This document shows, in pieces, positions 1 through 5,456 of a stretch of 8,944 nucleotides of DNA. Origin of the DNA: CAZVRZ01 sp964629965. GTDB taxonomy: Bacteria > Chloroflexota > Anaerolineae > Anaerolineales > UBA4823. The stretch covers positions 1 to 8,944 of the forward strand of contig CAZVRZ010000192.1 in NCBI GenBank assembly GCA_964629965.1, given 5' to 3'. The notes below the pieces were generated by a model. It was not told where the DNA came from and ran no database searches. It saw only the letters and a program-made list of their open reading frames with translations. The stretch's first letter is position 1. Every line of letters begins with the position of its first letter. Made by a program: the position numbers and the translations under genes.

Positions 1-24
1 TGGAAAGCCAAATTGCACTTGCAT
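1..24 (-). CDS. Possible start of a divergent gene, running off the window
   Basis: On the minus strand an ATG at 24-22 opens a frame that stays open to the window edge; its first eight residues read MQVQFGFP. A Shine-Dalgarno-like AAGGA (TCCTT at 31-35 on the plus strand) lies six bases upstream, which is good spacing. Only eight codons are visible, so no family can be named. A longer minus-strand frame starting near 56 is also open to the edge. Equally, short open plus-strand frames could be the tail of an upstream gene. This is weak support and should be treated as a possibility only. Confidence 0.25.
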
Positions 25-30
25 CAAATT

Positions 31-53
31 TCCTTACGTAAGGATACAGTATC
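31..53. repeat. Two overlapping inverted repeats (operator-like)
   Basis: TCCTTACGTAAGGA at 31-44 is a perfect 14-base palindrome. GATACAGTATC at 43-53 is a second inverted repeat, with 5-base arms around a central A, sharing two bases with the first. They lie about 40 bases upstream of the -10 element of the lipid kinase gene and next to the possible divergent start at 24. This resembles an operator for a dimeric regulator. No binding protein can be named from the sequence. Confidence 0.4.
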
Positions 54-94
54 ATCTAATCGTGCGTCTATAGGCATGAGGCAGCATTTCGTGC

Positions 95-100
95 TAGAAT
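95..100 (+). promoter_or_regulatory. -10 element upstream of the lipid kinase gene
   Basis: TAGAAT matches the TATAAT consensus at five of six positions. I see no convincing -35 hexamer at 16-18 bases upstream. A transcript would begin near 106-108, right at an ATG at 107. That would make the message nearly leaderless. The same hexamer TAGAAT occurs in front of the phosphatase gene and of murA. Confidence 0.45.
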
Positions 101-117
101 AACATTATGGTGAAACC

Positions 118-1065
118 TTGACAGCAAAAGTGATCTTAAACCCATACGCGAACCGTTGGAAGGCGCTGCGCGATCGGCCGGCGGTTGAGGCGGCTTTGCA
201 AGCCGCCGGGGTACCTTATGAAATAGTCCTGACAGACCAGCCTGGGCATGGCATCCATTTGGCTCAGGAAGCTGTTGAACAGGGCAGGCAGCCTATCATC
301 GCGGCAGGCGGCGATGGAAGTATCAGTGAAGTGGTCAACGGTATGCTCAAAGGAGTCCAGTCAGCCCATCTGGACAGGTTACCTCCTTTAGGGATCATGC
401 CAGTTGGTTCGGCCAATGACCTGGCAGTAAACCTAGGCATTCCACTCGATCTTACTGCAGCAGCCAAGGCCATTGCCGGCGGCAACACGCGCCTGATCGA
501 CCTGGGGTTTTTATCCTACAAAGCTGCCGGACGGGAAAACGATTCTCCGATTAAACGTTTCTTCGATAATAACTCTGCTGTCGGCCTGGAACCCAGCATC
601 ACCTTGATCCAACAACGCATCACGCGCATCCACGGTGCAATCCGATATCTACTAGCCGCACTGATTGGCGTGGTGCGCAACCCAACCTGGAACGTTGAGA
701 TGGAATGGGATGGCGGCAGTTATCAGGGACCTGTAAACCTGGTGTCGGTAGGTAATACCCGACTAACCGGCGGATTATTCTATATGACACCACACGCCGA
801 CCCTGTCGACGGCAAGCTTACTTTTATATATGGACACGTACCAGGACGCCTGCGTATTTTGCAGCTACTGCCTCGCGCTATGAAACCAGGCAAAGGCAGC
901 TTTGTGGAACACCCAGCTATTCACGAAGAGCATGCGACCTGGCTGCGCATTCGTTTTGATCAGCCCAGCCCCCTGCACACCGATGGAGAAATCCAATGCG
1001 AAGCTGCCGTTTGGGTTGAATATGGCATTACGCCTGGCATTCTGCCTGTGCTGCTTCCCCGGTAA
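118..1065 (+). CDS. Diacylglycerol kinase / lipid kinase family protein (YegS/DgkB-like)
   Basis: The family phosphorylates diacylglycerol or related lipids with ATP at the inner face of the membrane, feeding phosphatidic acid back into phospholipid synthesis. The 315 residues match the usual length of about 300. The nucleotide-binding signature GGDGS is at residues 64-68 and is followed by VGSANDLA at 96-103, the equivalent of the usual GTxNDxA. The C-terminal half shows ADPVDGKL at 227-234 and DGE at 289-291, both typical of the fold. The start is TTG: an in-frame stop lies at 100-102 and no ATG or GTG lies between, and the next in-frame ATG would remove the nucleotide site. A four-codon frame (MVKP) from ATG 107 ends in a TGA that overlaps this TTG. 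There is no clear Shine-Dalgarno site. A methyltransferase follows after 14 bases, probably in the same transcript. The exact lipid substrate cannot be told. Confidence 0.9.
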   Translation: MTAKVILNPYANRWKALRDRPAVEAALQAAGVPYEIVLTDQPGHGIHLAQEAVEQGRQPIIAAGGDGSISEVVNGMLKGVQSAHLDRLPPLGIMPVGSANDLAVNLGIPLDLTAAAKAIAGGNTRLIDLGFLSYKAAGRENDSPIKRFFDNNSAVGLEPSITLIQQRITRIHGAIRYLLAALIGVVRNPTWNVEMEWDGGSYQGPVNLVSVGNTRLTGGLFYMTPHADPVDGKLTFIYGHVPGRLRILQLLPRAMKPGKGSFVEHPAIHEEHATWLRIRFDQPSPLHTDGEIQCEAAVWVEYGITPGILPVLLPR

Positions 1066-1079
1066 CACTCAATGAAAAC

Positions 1080-1748
1080 ATGATACCTTTCGCTTATCGC
1101 CTCCTGGCGCGCTTCCTGAACAAGTTCTTTCACCTGCTTTACCATCAAATGGCCTGGGGCTATGATTTCGTCGCCGCTGCGGTCTCATTGGGACGTTGGA
1201 ATACCTGGGTAGAATTAGCCATCCCATCCCTGCACGGACCGCGAGTACTGGAACTTGGATATGGTCCTGGACATCTGCAGGTGCAGTTGTACGCTGCAGG
1301 CCTGGCTGCCATTGGCCTGGATACCAGCTCGCAAATGAGCCGGCAGGCCTACCGGCGTCTAAAGCAGCGAGGTTATATACCTGCTCTTAGCCAAGGAATT
1401 GCCAAAAACCTACCATTTCCATCCGATTGCTTCCACCAGGTTGTATCGACTTTTCCCAGCGAATATATCTTCCAATCCGAGACTCTCAAGGAAATTTACC
1501 GGGTTTTGCAGCCCGGTGGGCAAGCTATCATCATACCACTGGCCTGGATCACCGGTCGCGGCCTGCTGGATCGGGCAGCCGCCTGGTTATTTCACATCAC
1601 CGGAGAGGCGCCTACCTGGCAGGATCAATGGCTAGATCCACTGCGCACACTCGGATTTGCCGTGGAGTGGCAGCAGGTAGAACTACCTTCCAGCCGCGTG
1701 CTGCTGGTCCAAGCTCGCAAACCGGAAAACATAAATTACCCAGGTTAA
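1080..1748 (+). CDS. Class I SAM-dependent methyltransferase (Methyltransf_11 type)
   Basis: This protein is predicted to transfer a methyl group from S-adenosylmethionine to an unidentified acceptor. Of 222 residues, motif I is VLELGYGPG at 56-64, with Tyr where many relatives have Cys or His. The ribose-binding acidic residue is D81 at the end of the second strand, in GLDTSS. NLPFPSDCFHQVVS at 110-123 is motif II/III-like, and RVLQPGG at 141-147 is the usual post-motif turn. Residues 1-35 are rich in Phe, Leu, Tyr and basic residues (FAYRLLARFLNKFFHLLY) and look like an amphipathic, possibly membrane-associating, helix. The gene begins 14 bases after the lipid kinase stop with no clear Shine-Dalgarno site, so translation probably depends on the upstream gene. 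A lipid or quinone acceptor fits the neighbour and the N-terminal helix, but that is inference. Confidence 0.85.
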   Translation: MIPFAYRLLARFLNKFFHLLYHQMAWGYDFVAAAVSLGRWNTWVELAIPSLHGPRVLELGYGPGHLQVQLYAAGLAAIGLDTSSQMSRQAYRRLKQRGYIPALSQGIAKNLPFPSDCFHQVVSTFPSEYIFQSETLKEIYRVLQPGGQAIIIPLAWITGRGLLDRAAAWLFHITGEAPTWQDQWLDPLRTLGFAVEWQQVELPSSRVLLVQARKPENINYPG

Positions 1749-1785
1749 TATGACAAAGATCTCCCCAAAGTGGGCACAATTGTTG

Positions 1786-1791
1786 TAGAAT
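1786..1791 (+). promoter_or_regulatory. -10 element placing the transcript start at the phosphatase ATG
   Basis: TAGAAT ends seven bases before the ATG at 1799. Transcription would therefore start at or beside the start codon, giving a leaderless mRNA. No -35 hexamer is evident at normal spacing. A GAGG at 1794-1797 lies too close to the ATG for a normal Shine-Dalgarno site. Confidence 0.5.
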
Positions 1792-1798
1792 CAGAGGT

Positions 1799-2503
1799 AT
1801 GGAAGTACAGATTGCAGTCTCAAAAATCAATAAGTATGCTTCATCTGAAAGCGGCGACACCGTTGAAGTGATCGAGCGACCCAACGGTGGCCTTTCCGTC
1901 GTTATGGCAGATGGACAGAGTTCAGGTAGAGCAGCCAAGCTTATCTCAACCCTGGTAGTGCGCAAAGTAATTTCCCTGCTATCTGAAGGTGTGCGAGATG
2001 GTGCGGCAGCCCGCGCTGCCTCCGATTACCTGTTTACAGAACGCAAAGGGAAGGTGTCAGCTACGCTGAATATATTTTCAATAGACATGCAAACCAGCAC
2101 GTTGGTGATCACTCGCAATAACCCGGTGCCAGTCCTGCTAGCATACGATGATGAAATTCGCATCATGGAGGAAGAGAGCAAACCTGTCGGCCTTTACCGG
2201 GATACTCGCCCATGGATCACTGAGATTCCATTGGAAGTTGGTATGACTGCTGTAATGTATACAGATGGTCTGGTGCATGCCGGCTCCCGCTACGGAGCTC
2301 AAATGGATGTTGTCACAAGTTTGCAGGCCATGTTAGATGAAGAAGAGTGCGCGCCGCAGGTGATCGCCGACTCGTTGTTGTCAGAAGCTGTACGATTGGA
2401 CGAAGGCCGGCCTGTGGATGATACCAGTGTAGTAGTGGTTCGCGTGGCCTCCAAACAATACGATCTGGTGCGGCGCATGACCGTTCGCTTGCCGCTTCCT
2501 TGA
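1799..2503 (+). CDS. SpoIIE/PP2C-type serine/threonine protein phosphatase
   Basis: This is a metal-dependent protein phosphatase of the PPM/SpoIIE group, which usually dephosphorylates a regulatory protein such as an anti-sigma antagonist. The 234 residues form a single catalytic domain without sensor or membrane segments. Metal-binding positions are visible: SGDT with D20, MADG with D38, YTDG with D156, and the C-terminal DDTS with D207-D208. SSGRAAK at 41-47 corresponds to the usual glycine/alanine helix after the first Asp pair. The ATG at 1799 fits the family-like N-terminus and the -10 element just upstream. Its stop codon abuts the ATG of the RCK protein, so the two are probably co-translated. 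No partner kinase, STAS-domain protein or sigma factor lies in the window, so the substrate is unknown. A link to the neighbouring RCK and P-loop proteins is inference from gene order. Confidence 0.85.
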   Translation: MEVQIAVSKINKYASSESGDTVEVIERPNGGLSVVMADGQSSGRAAKLISTLVVRKVISLLSEGVRDGAAARAASDYLFTERKGKVSATLNIFSIDMQTSTLVITRNNPVPVLLAYDDEIRIMEEESKPVGLYRDTRPWITEIPLEVGMTAVMYTDGLVHAGSRYGAQMDVVTSLQAMLDEEECAPQVIADSLLSEAVRLDEGRPVDDTSVVVVRVASKQYDLVRRMTVRLPLP

Positions 2504-3562
2504 ATGGAGCGTTCCCATTCTCCACGCTGGCGTCGGCTGCGGGCCAGTCTGCGTGATGCTTATCTGCTGCTGCGGGAATTTTCTTGGCCTTTGCTGGCCT
2601 TTGTTATTGCCATTATAGGCGGCGGCATCCTCTATACTGCCCTGGCTAAATTGGCTGGAGAACCACTCCAGAATCATCTTGAAGGCATCTACCAGATCCT
2701 TTCGCTAACATTCTTAAATCCTCAAAATGATTTTCCAAAAGCCTGGTACCTGGAAATTTTCTACTTTGTGATGCCCATCATTGGCACAATCTTGATCGCC
2801 CAAGGTGTCACTGAATTTGGCGTTATGCTATTCAATAAAAGGGCGCGCGCCCGGGAATGGGAAATGGCCGTTGCATCGACTCTTCGCAATCATCATATAC
2901 TCATAGGCCTCGGACACCTGGGGTACCGGGTGGCAACCAGCCTGCACGATCTAGATCAAGATCTGGTGGTCATTGAATTGAACCCATCGGCGGATCTGGT
3001 CGCGAACATCAAGCGTTTGGGGGTGCCGGTGATCCAGGATGACGCTTCACGAGAAAGCACATTAGAAGCGGCCGGAGTACGTTCAGCCTCCACCATCGTC
3101 TTGTGTACTCAAAAAGACAGCTTGAATTTACAAATCGCCTTGAAAGCCCGGCGAATGAATCCAGATATCCGCGTAGTAGTGAGAATCTTTGATAACGAAT
3201 TTGCCAGTGCCTTGCAAGAACAATTTGGTTTCATTGCTCTGAGCGCAACCGAGATGGCGGCTCCTGCTTTTGCCTCCGCCGCGGCCGGCGTTGATATAAC
3301 CCGGCCCATCACAATCGAAGGTGAAACCATGAGCCTGGCACGCTTAAAACTTATGCCCGATGCTCCCCTAACGCGTATGAGTGTTGGCGACCTGGAAAAG
3401 CATTACAACCTCAGCGTAGTCTTGCTGCGCCGCGACGGAAGTTCAGATTTGCACCCAGCCGGTGAGATCATGCTCATGGGTAATGATAATTTGGGGATCA
3501 TCGGAGGTATTACGGAAATAAGCGCATTAGTGCATGATAATACGATCCAAAGTACCAAATGA
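2504..3562 (+). CDS. Membrane-anchored RCK/TrkA-N NAD-binding protein, K+-channel-like
   Basis: The layout is that of a two-helix K+ channel fused to a cytoplasmic RCK domain. The 352 residues have a basic N-terminus, a first membrane helix near 28-50, a re-entrant-like segment near 60-80, a second helix near 83-108, then a Rossmann domain. The dinucleotide loop is GLGHLG at 135-140, and E158 at the end of the second strand favours NAD(H) over NADP. QDDAS at 178-182 matches the conserved RCK position. A smaller C-terminal domain (about 270-340) resembles RCK_C/TrkA_C. The segment at the filter position reads LTFLNPQNDFP and lacks the TVGYGD-type signature, so K+ selectivity or conduction is doubtful. 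It may be a divergent channel, a regulatory subunit or a redox/nucleotide sensor. The ATG directly follows the phosphatase stop with no Shine-Dalgarno site, and the 3' end overlaps the P-loop gene by four bases. Confidence 0.8.
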   Translation: MERSHSPRWRRLRASLRDAYLLLREFSWPLLAFVIAIIGGGILYTALAKLAGEPLQNHLEGIYQILSLTFLNPQNDFPKAWYLEIFYFVMPIIGTILIAQGVTEFGVMLFNKRARAREWEMAVASTLRNHHILIGLGHLGYRVATSLHDLDQDLVVIELNPSADLVANIKRLGVPVIQDDASRESTLEAAGVRSASTIVLCTQKDSLNLQIALKARRMNPDIRVVVRIFDNEFASALQEQFGFIALSATEMAAPAFASAAAGVDITRPITIEGETMSLARLKLMPDAPLTRMSVGDLEKHYNLSVVLLRRDGSSDLHPAGEIMLMGNDNLGIIGGITEISALVHDNTIQSTK

Positions 3563-3915
3563 GATCACAAAAAATCGGCGTGGTGGGAGCCTGCGGAGCC
3601 GGCAAATCCACGCTGGCGGCAGGGCTGCGCGCCTGTGGGTACCTGGCCAAGCCGATCGCCCAGGAACATTCTTATGTTCCCTACATGTGGCAGCGAATCA
3701 CCAAGCCTGATATCCTGATATACCTGGGTGTATCCTTTGAAAACACGATCGCACGCCGAAAGCTAAACTGGCGGCCGGACGAATATCAACAACAATTACA
3801 ACGCCTGGAACACGCTCGCCAACACGCTCACTTGATCATTTCCACCGATTCATTAACATCCGAAGAAGTGCTATCGGTTGCGGTGAGGTTTCTTGAGAAC
3901 CAGATCGGTCAGTAA
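3559..3915 (+). CDS. Small P-loop NTPase, nucleoside-kinase-like
   Basis: I recognise the fold but not the specific gene. The 118 residues start with a β-strand and an intact Walker A, GACGAGKST at 10-18. A hydrophobic strand with Asp, DILIYLGV at 51-58, could be the Walker B or the equivalent strand of small-molecule kinases. An Arg pair at 66-67 and the C-terminal ISTDSLTSEEV at 94-104 recall the last strand and helix of thymidylate, cytidylate and shikimate kinases. The protein is much shorter than those enzymes (about 170-220 residues), with the lid and substrate region reduced to one helix. It may be a nucleotide-binding regulator rather than a kinase. The start overlaps the RCK gene in ATGA, so translational coupling is likely. 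A functional link to the RCK and phosphatase proteins is inferred only from this. Confidence 0.75.
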   Translation: MRSQKIGVVGACGAGKSTLAAGLRACGYLAKPIAQEHSYVPYMWQRITKPDILIYLGVSFENTIARRKLNWRPDEYQQQLQRLEHARQHAHLIISTDSLTSEEVLSVAVRFLENQIGQ

Positions 3916-3950
3916 AATTGCCCAACAACGAAGCAAACCGCGGTAGTCTG

Positions 3951-3969
3951 GCGGGCAAATGTCGCCCGC
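3951..3969 (+). terminator. Hairpin after the P-loop gene, possible weak terminator
   Basis: GCGGGC (3951-3956) pairs perfectly with GCCCGC (3964-3969) around a seven-base loop, 36 bases after the P-loop stop codon. No U-tract follows, so it is not a canonical intrinsic terminator. It may protect the 3' end or act with Rho. Confidence 0.35.
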
Positions 3970-3989
3970 ACAACTGGCAACATTTGGGT

Positions 3990-4000
3990 ATCACCGTGAT
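3990..4000. repeat. Short inverted repeat touching the secD -35 box
   Basis: ATCAC (3990-3994) and GTGAT (3996-4000) form an inverted repeat around one base. It ends directly against the -35 hexamer of the secD promoter, a plausible operator position. The arms are only five bases, so chance occurrence is possible. Confidence 0.25.
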
Positions 4001-4029
4001 TGGACAATCCCACCAGTTCGGAGTATAAT
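4001..4029 (+). promoter_or_regulatory. Sigma-70-type promoter for secD-secF
   Basis: The -35 hexamer TGGACA (4001-4006) and a perfect -10 TATAAT (4024-4029) are separated by 17 bases, the optimal spacing. Transcription would start near 4036 and give a leader of about 50 bases before secD. This separates secD-secF from the upstream phosphatase/RCK/P-loop cluster. Confidence 0.8.
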
Positions 4030-4036
4030 CCGCTCT

Positions 4037-4055
4037 TGCCAGCTTAGGGCTGGCA
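4037..4055 (+). promoter_or_regulatory. 5' hairpin at the start of the secD-secF transcript
   Basis: TGCCAGC (4037-4043) and GCTGGCA (4049-4055) form a perfect seven-base-pair stem with loop TTAGG, beginning at about the first transcribed base. A T-rich stretch (TTTGTTTG) follows. It could stabilise the mRNA 5' end, act as a weak attenuator, or stop read-through from upstream. The sequence alone does not decide which. Confidence 0.45.
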
Positions 4056-4068
4056 TTTGTTTGACTAT

Positions 4069-4073
4069 GGAGG
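4069..4073 (+). promoter_or_regulatory. Shine-Dalgarno site deciding the secD start
   Basis: GGAGG lies 13 bases before the ATG at 4087. This is longer than ideal spacing but is the only good site. It argues against an in-frame TTG at 4057, which lies upstream of the site itself. Confidence 0.55.
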
Positions 4074-4086
4074 CAGGCGTACTGGA

Positions 4087-5445
4087 ATGAAACAATATCG
4101 TTCACTCATCTTGATCTTGATCATAGCGGCGATCGCGGTCTGGCTCGTCCTTCCCAACAACCCCGGCATTCACTTTGCCGGTATCGATAAAAACATCAGA
4201 ACCCAGTTGGGATTGGACCTGGTCGGCGGCGTTCAAGTTCTGTTGGAAGCGGATCTACCCGCAGATTCAGAAATAACGGCCGAAGAAATGAATACGGCCA
4301 ATCGCATCGTCGAGAACCGTGTTAATGGACTCGGCGTGGCTGAGGCGGTAGTGCAACGGGTTGGAGACCGGCGTATTTCGGTCGAACTGCCAGGCGTTGA
4401 AGATCCGGAAGAAGCCATCAGCACCTTGCAAGGTACCGGCTTGCTGGAGTTCATCGACATGTCCAGCATCAGCCAGGAGCAAGCCATGCTATTGGTTGGC
4501 GAGGAAGTAAAAACCGATTTCGGCCTATCGGGCGATATACCGGTTATCACAGCTACCGCCAGCCTGACAAACACTGTCTGGCATACGGTGATGACCGGCA
4601 CAGACCTCAAAAATGCAGTGGCGACAACCAACAACGCTGGAAAGTACGAAGTAGCATTAGAGTTCAAAAGTACGGGCGCTTCAACTTTTGCTGACTATAC
4701 CAGCACACATATTGGCTCTGTACTGGCCATCATACTGGATAAGGTTGTGATCTCGGTGCCCACCATCCAAAACGCCATCACCGACGGACAGGCAGTTATC
4801 TCAGGCAGCTTTGATTATGATAGCGCCAACCAGTTGGCTGTGCAGTTACGCTATGGCGCCTTGCCCATTCCGCTCAAGGTGGTAGAGACCCGCACGATCG
4901 GACCTTCTTTGGGAAAAGACTCACTAGAGAAGAGCTTGCTTGCTGGATATATCGGTGCGGGGATCGTGATATTGTTCATGCTGTTGTATTATCGACTGCC
5001 CGGCCTGGTGGCTGATCTGGCTTTAGTGGTCTACGCATTGATCACCTTTGCTCTGTACCGTTATATCCCGGTGACAATCACCCTGCCAGGCATTGCCGGC
5101 TTCTTACTAAGCACCGGCTCGGCCCTGGACGCGAACATTCTCATTTTTGAGCGTCTCAAGGAAGAGCTGCGTAGCGGCCGAAACCTGTTCCAGGCCGTTG
5201 ACCAGGGCTGGAAACGCGCCTGGCCGTCCATCCGGGACTCTAACATTGCCACCCTGCTTACCTGCGGAGTTCTGTGGATTTTTGGCAGCCAATCAGGCGC
5301 AACCATCGTGAAAGGGTTTGCCTTCACGCTGGCCGTGGGTGTCCTTTCCAGTTTGTTCACTGCGATAGTCGTCACCCGTACATTTTTGAACCTGGCATTG
5401 CGGGTCTTTAAATCTACAGACTACGCCAAGTGGTTCGGTATCTAA
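4087..5445 (+). CDS. secD: Protein translocase subunit SecD
   Basis: SecD works with SecF beside SecYEG, using the proton gradient to help pull secreted proteins out of the channel. The 452 residues match the shorter SecD form seen outside Proteobacteria. The N-terminal membrane anchor is at about 5-23 (RSLILILIIAAIAVWLVL). The family signature LGLDLVGGVQ is at 41-50, and the first periplasmic domain extends to about 270. Five membrane helices follow from about 283. The conserved TM4 region reads LPGIAGFLLSTGSALDAN at 333-350, followed by ILIFERLKEEL at 351-361. The proton-relay Asp is D348; Ser occupies position 345, where Met is usual (GMAVDAN). The ATG is chosen over an in-frame TTG ten codons upstream because of the Shine-Dalgarno site and because this start gives a normal basic-then-hydrophobic N-terminus. 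secF follows after 11 bases. Identification is secure. Confidence 0.96.
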   Translation: MKQYRSLILILIIAAIAVWLVLPNNPGIHFAGIDKNIRTQLGLDLVGGVQVLLEADLPADSEITAEEMNTANRIVENRVNGLGVAEAVVQRVGDRRISVELPGVEDPEEAISTLQGTGLLEFIDMSSISQEQAMLLVGEEVKTDFGLSGDIPVITATASLTNTVWHTVMTGTDLKNAVATTNNAGKYEVALEFKSTGASTFADYTSTHIGSVLAIILDKVVISVPTIQNAITDGQAVISGSFDYDSANQLAVQLRYGALPIPLKVVETRTIGPSLGKDSLEKSLLAGYIGAGIVILFMLLYYRLPGLVADLALVVYALITFALYRYIPVTITLPGIAGFLLSTGSALDANILIFERLKEELRSGRNLFQAVDQGWKRAWPSIRDSNIATLLTCGVLWIFGSQSGATIVKGFAFTLAVGVLSSLFTAIVVTRTFLNLALRVFKSTDYAKWFGI

Positions 5446-5448
5446 GGA
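5444..5448 (+). promoter_or_regulatory. Shine-Dalgarno site deciding the secF start
   Basis: AAGGA overlaps the secD TAA stop and lies eight bases before the ATG at 5457. It supports that ATG over the in-frame GTG at 5430, which lies inside secD. Confidence 0.7.
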
Positions 5449-5456
5449 TAGATCGC

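Noticed and set aside
1..102. Open plus-strand frame from the window edge to TAA at 100-102, as the tail of an upstream gene
   Set aside because: Thirty-three codons with no recognisable motif. It would run through the palindromes and the -10 element, and other frames are equally plausible.
4057..4086. Longer SecD starting at TTG 4057
   Set aside because: The Shine-Dalgarno site at 4069-4073 lies downstream of this TTG, and the extra ten residues (FDYGGRRTG) do not look like a SecD N-terminus.
3836..4105. Minus-strand open frame spanning the gap between the P-loop gene and secD
   Set aside because: It overlaps the end of the P-loop gene and the secD promoter, and its residues show no family resemblance or Shine-Dalgarno site.
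4233..4667. Minus-strand open frame of 144 codons inside secD
   Set aside because: It is a shadow of secD: no Shine-Dalgarno site, Ser/Thr/Arg-rich composition, no recognisable domain, and the plus strand is clearly coding.
5430..5456. Longer SecF starting at GTG 5430
   Set aside because: The start would lie inside secD, and a good Shine-Dalgarno site precedes the ATG at 5457, which gives the standard N-terminus.
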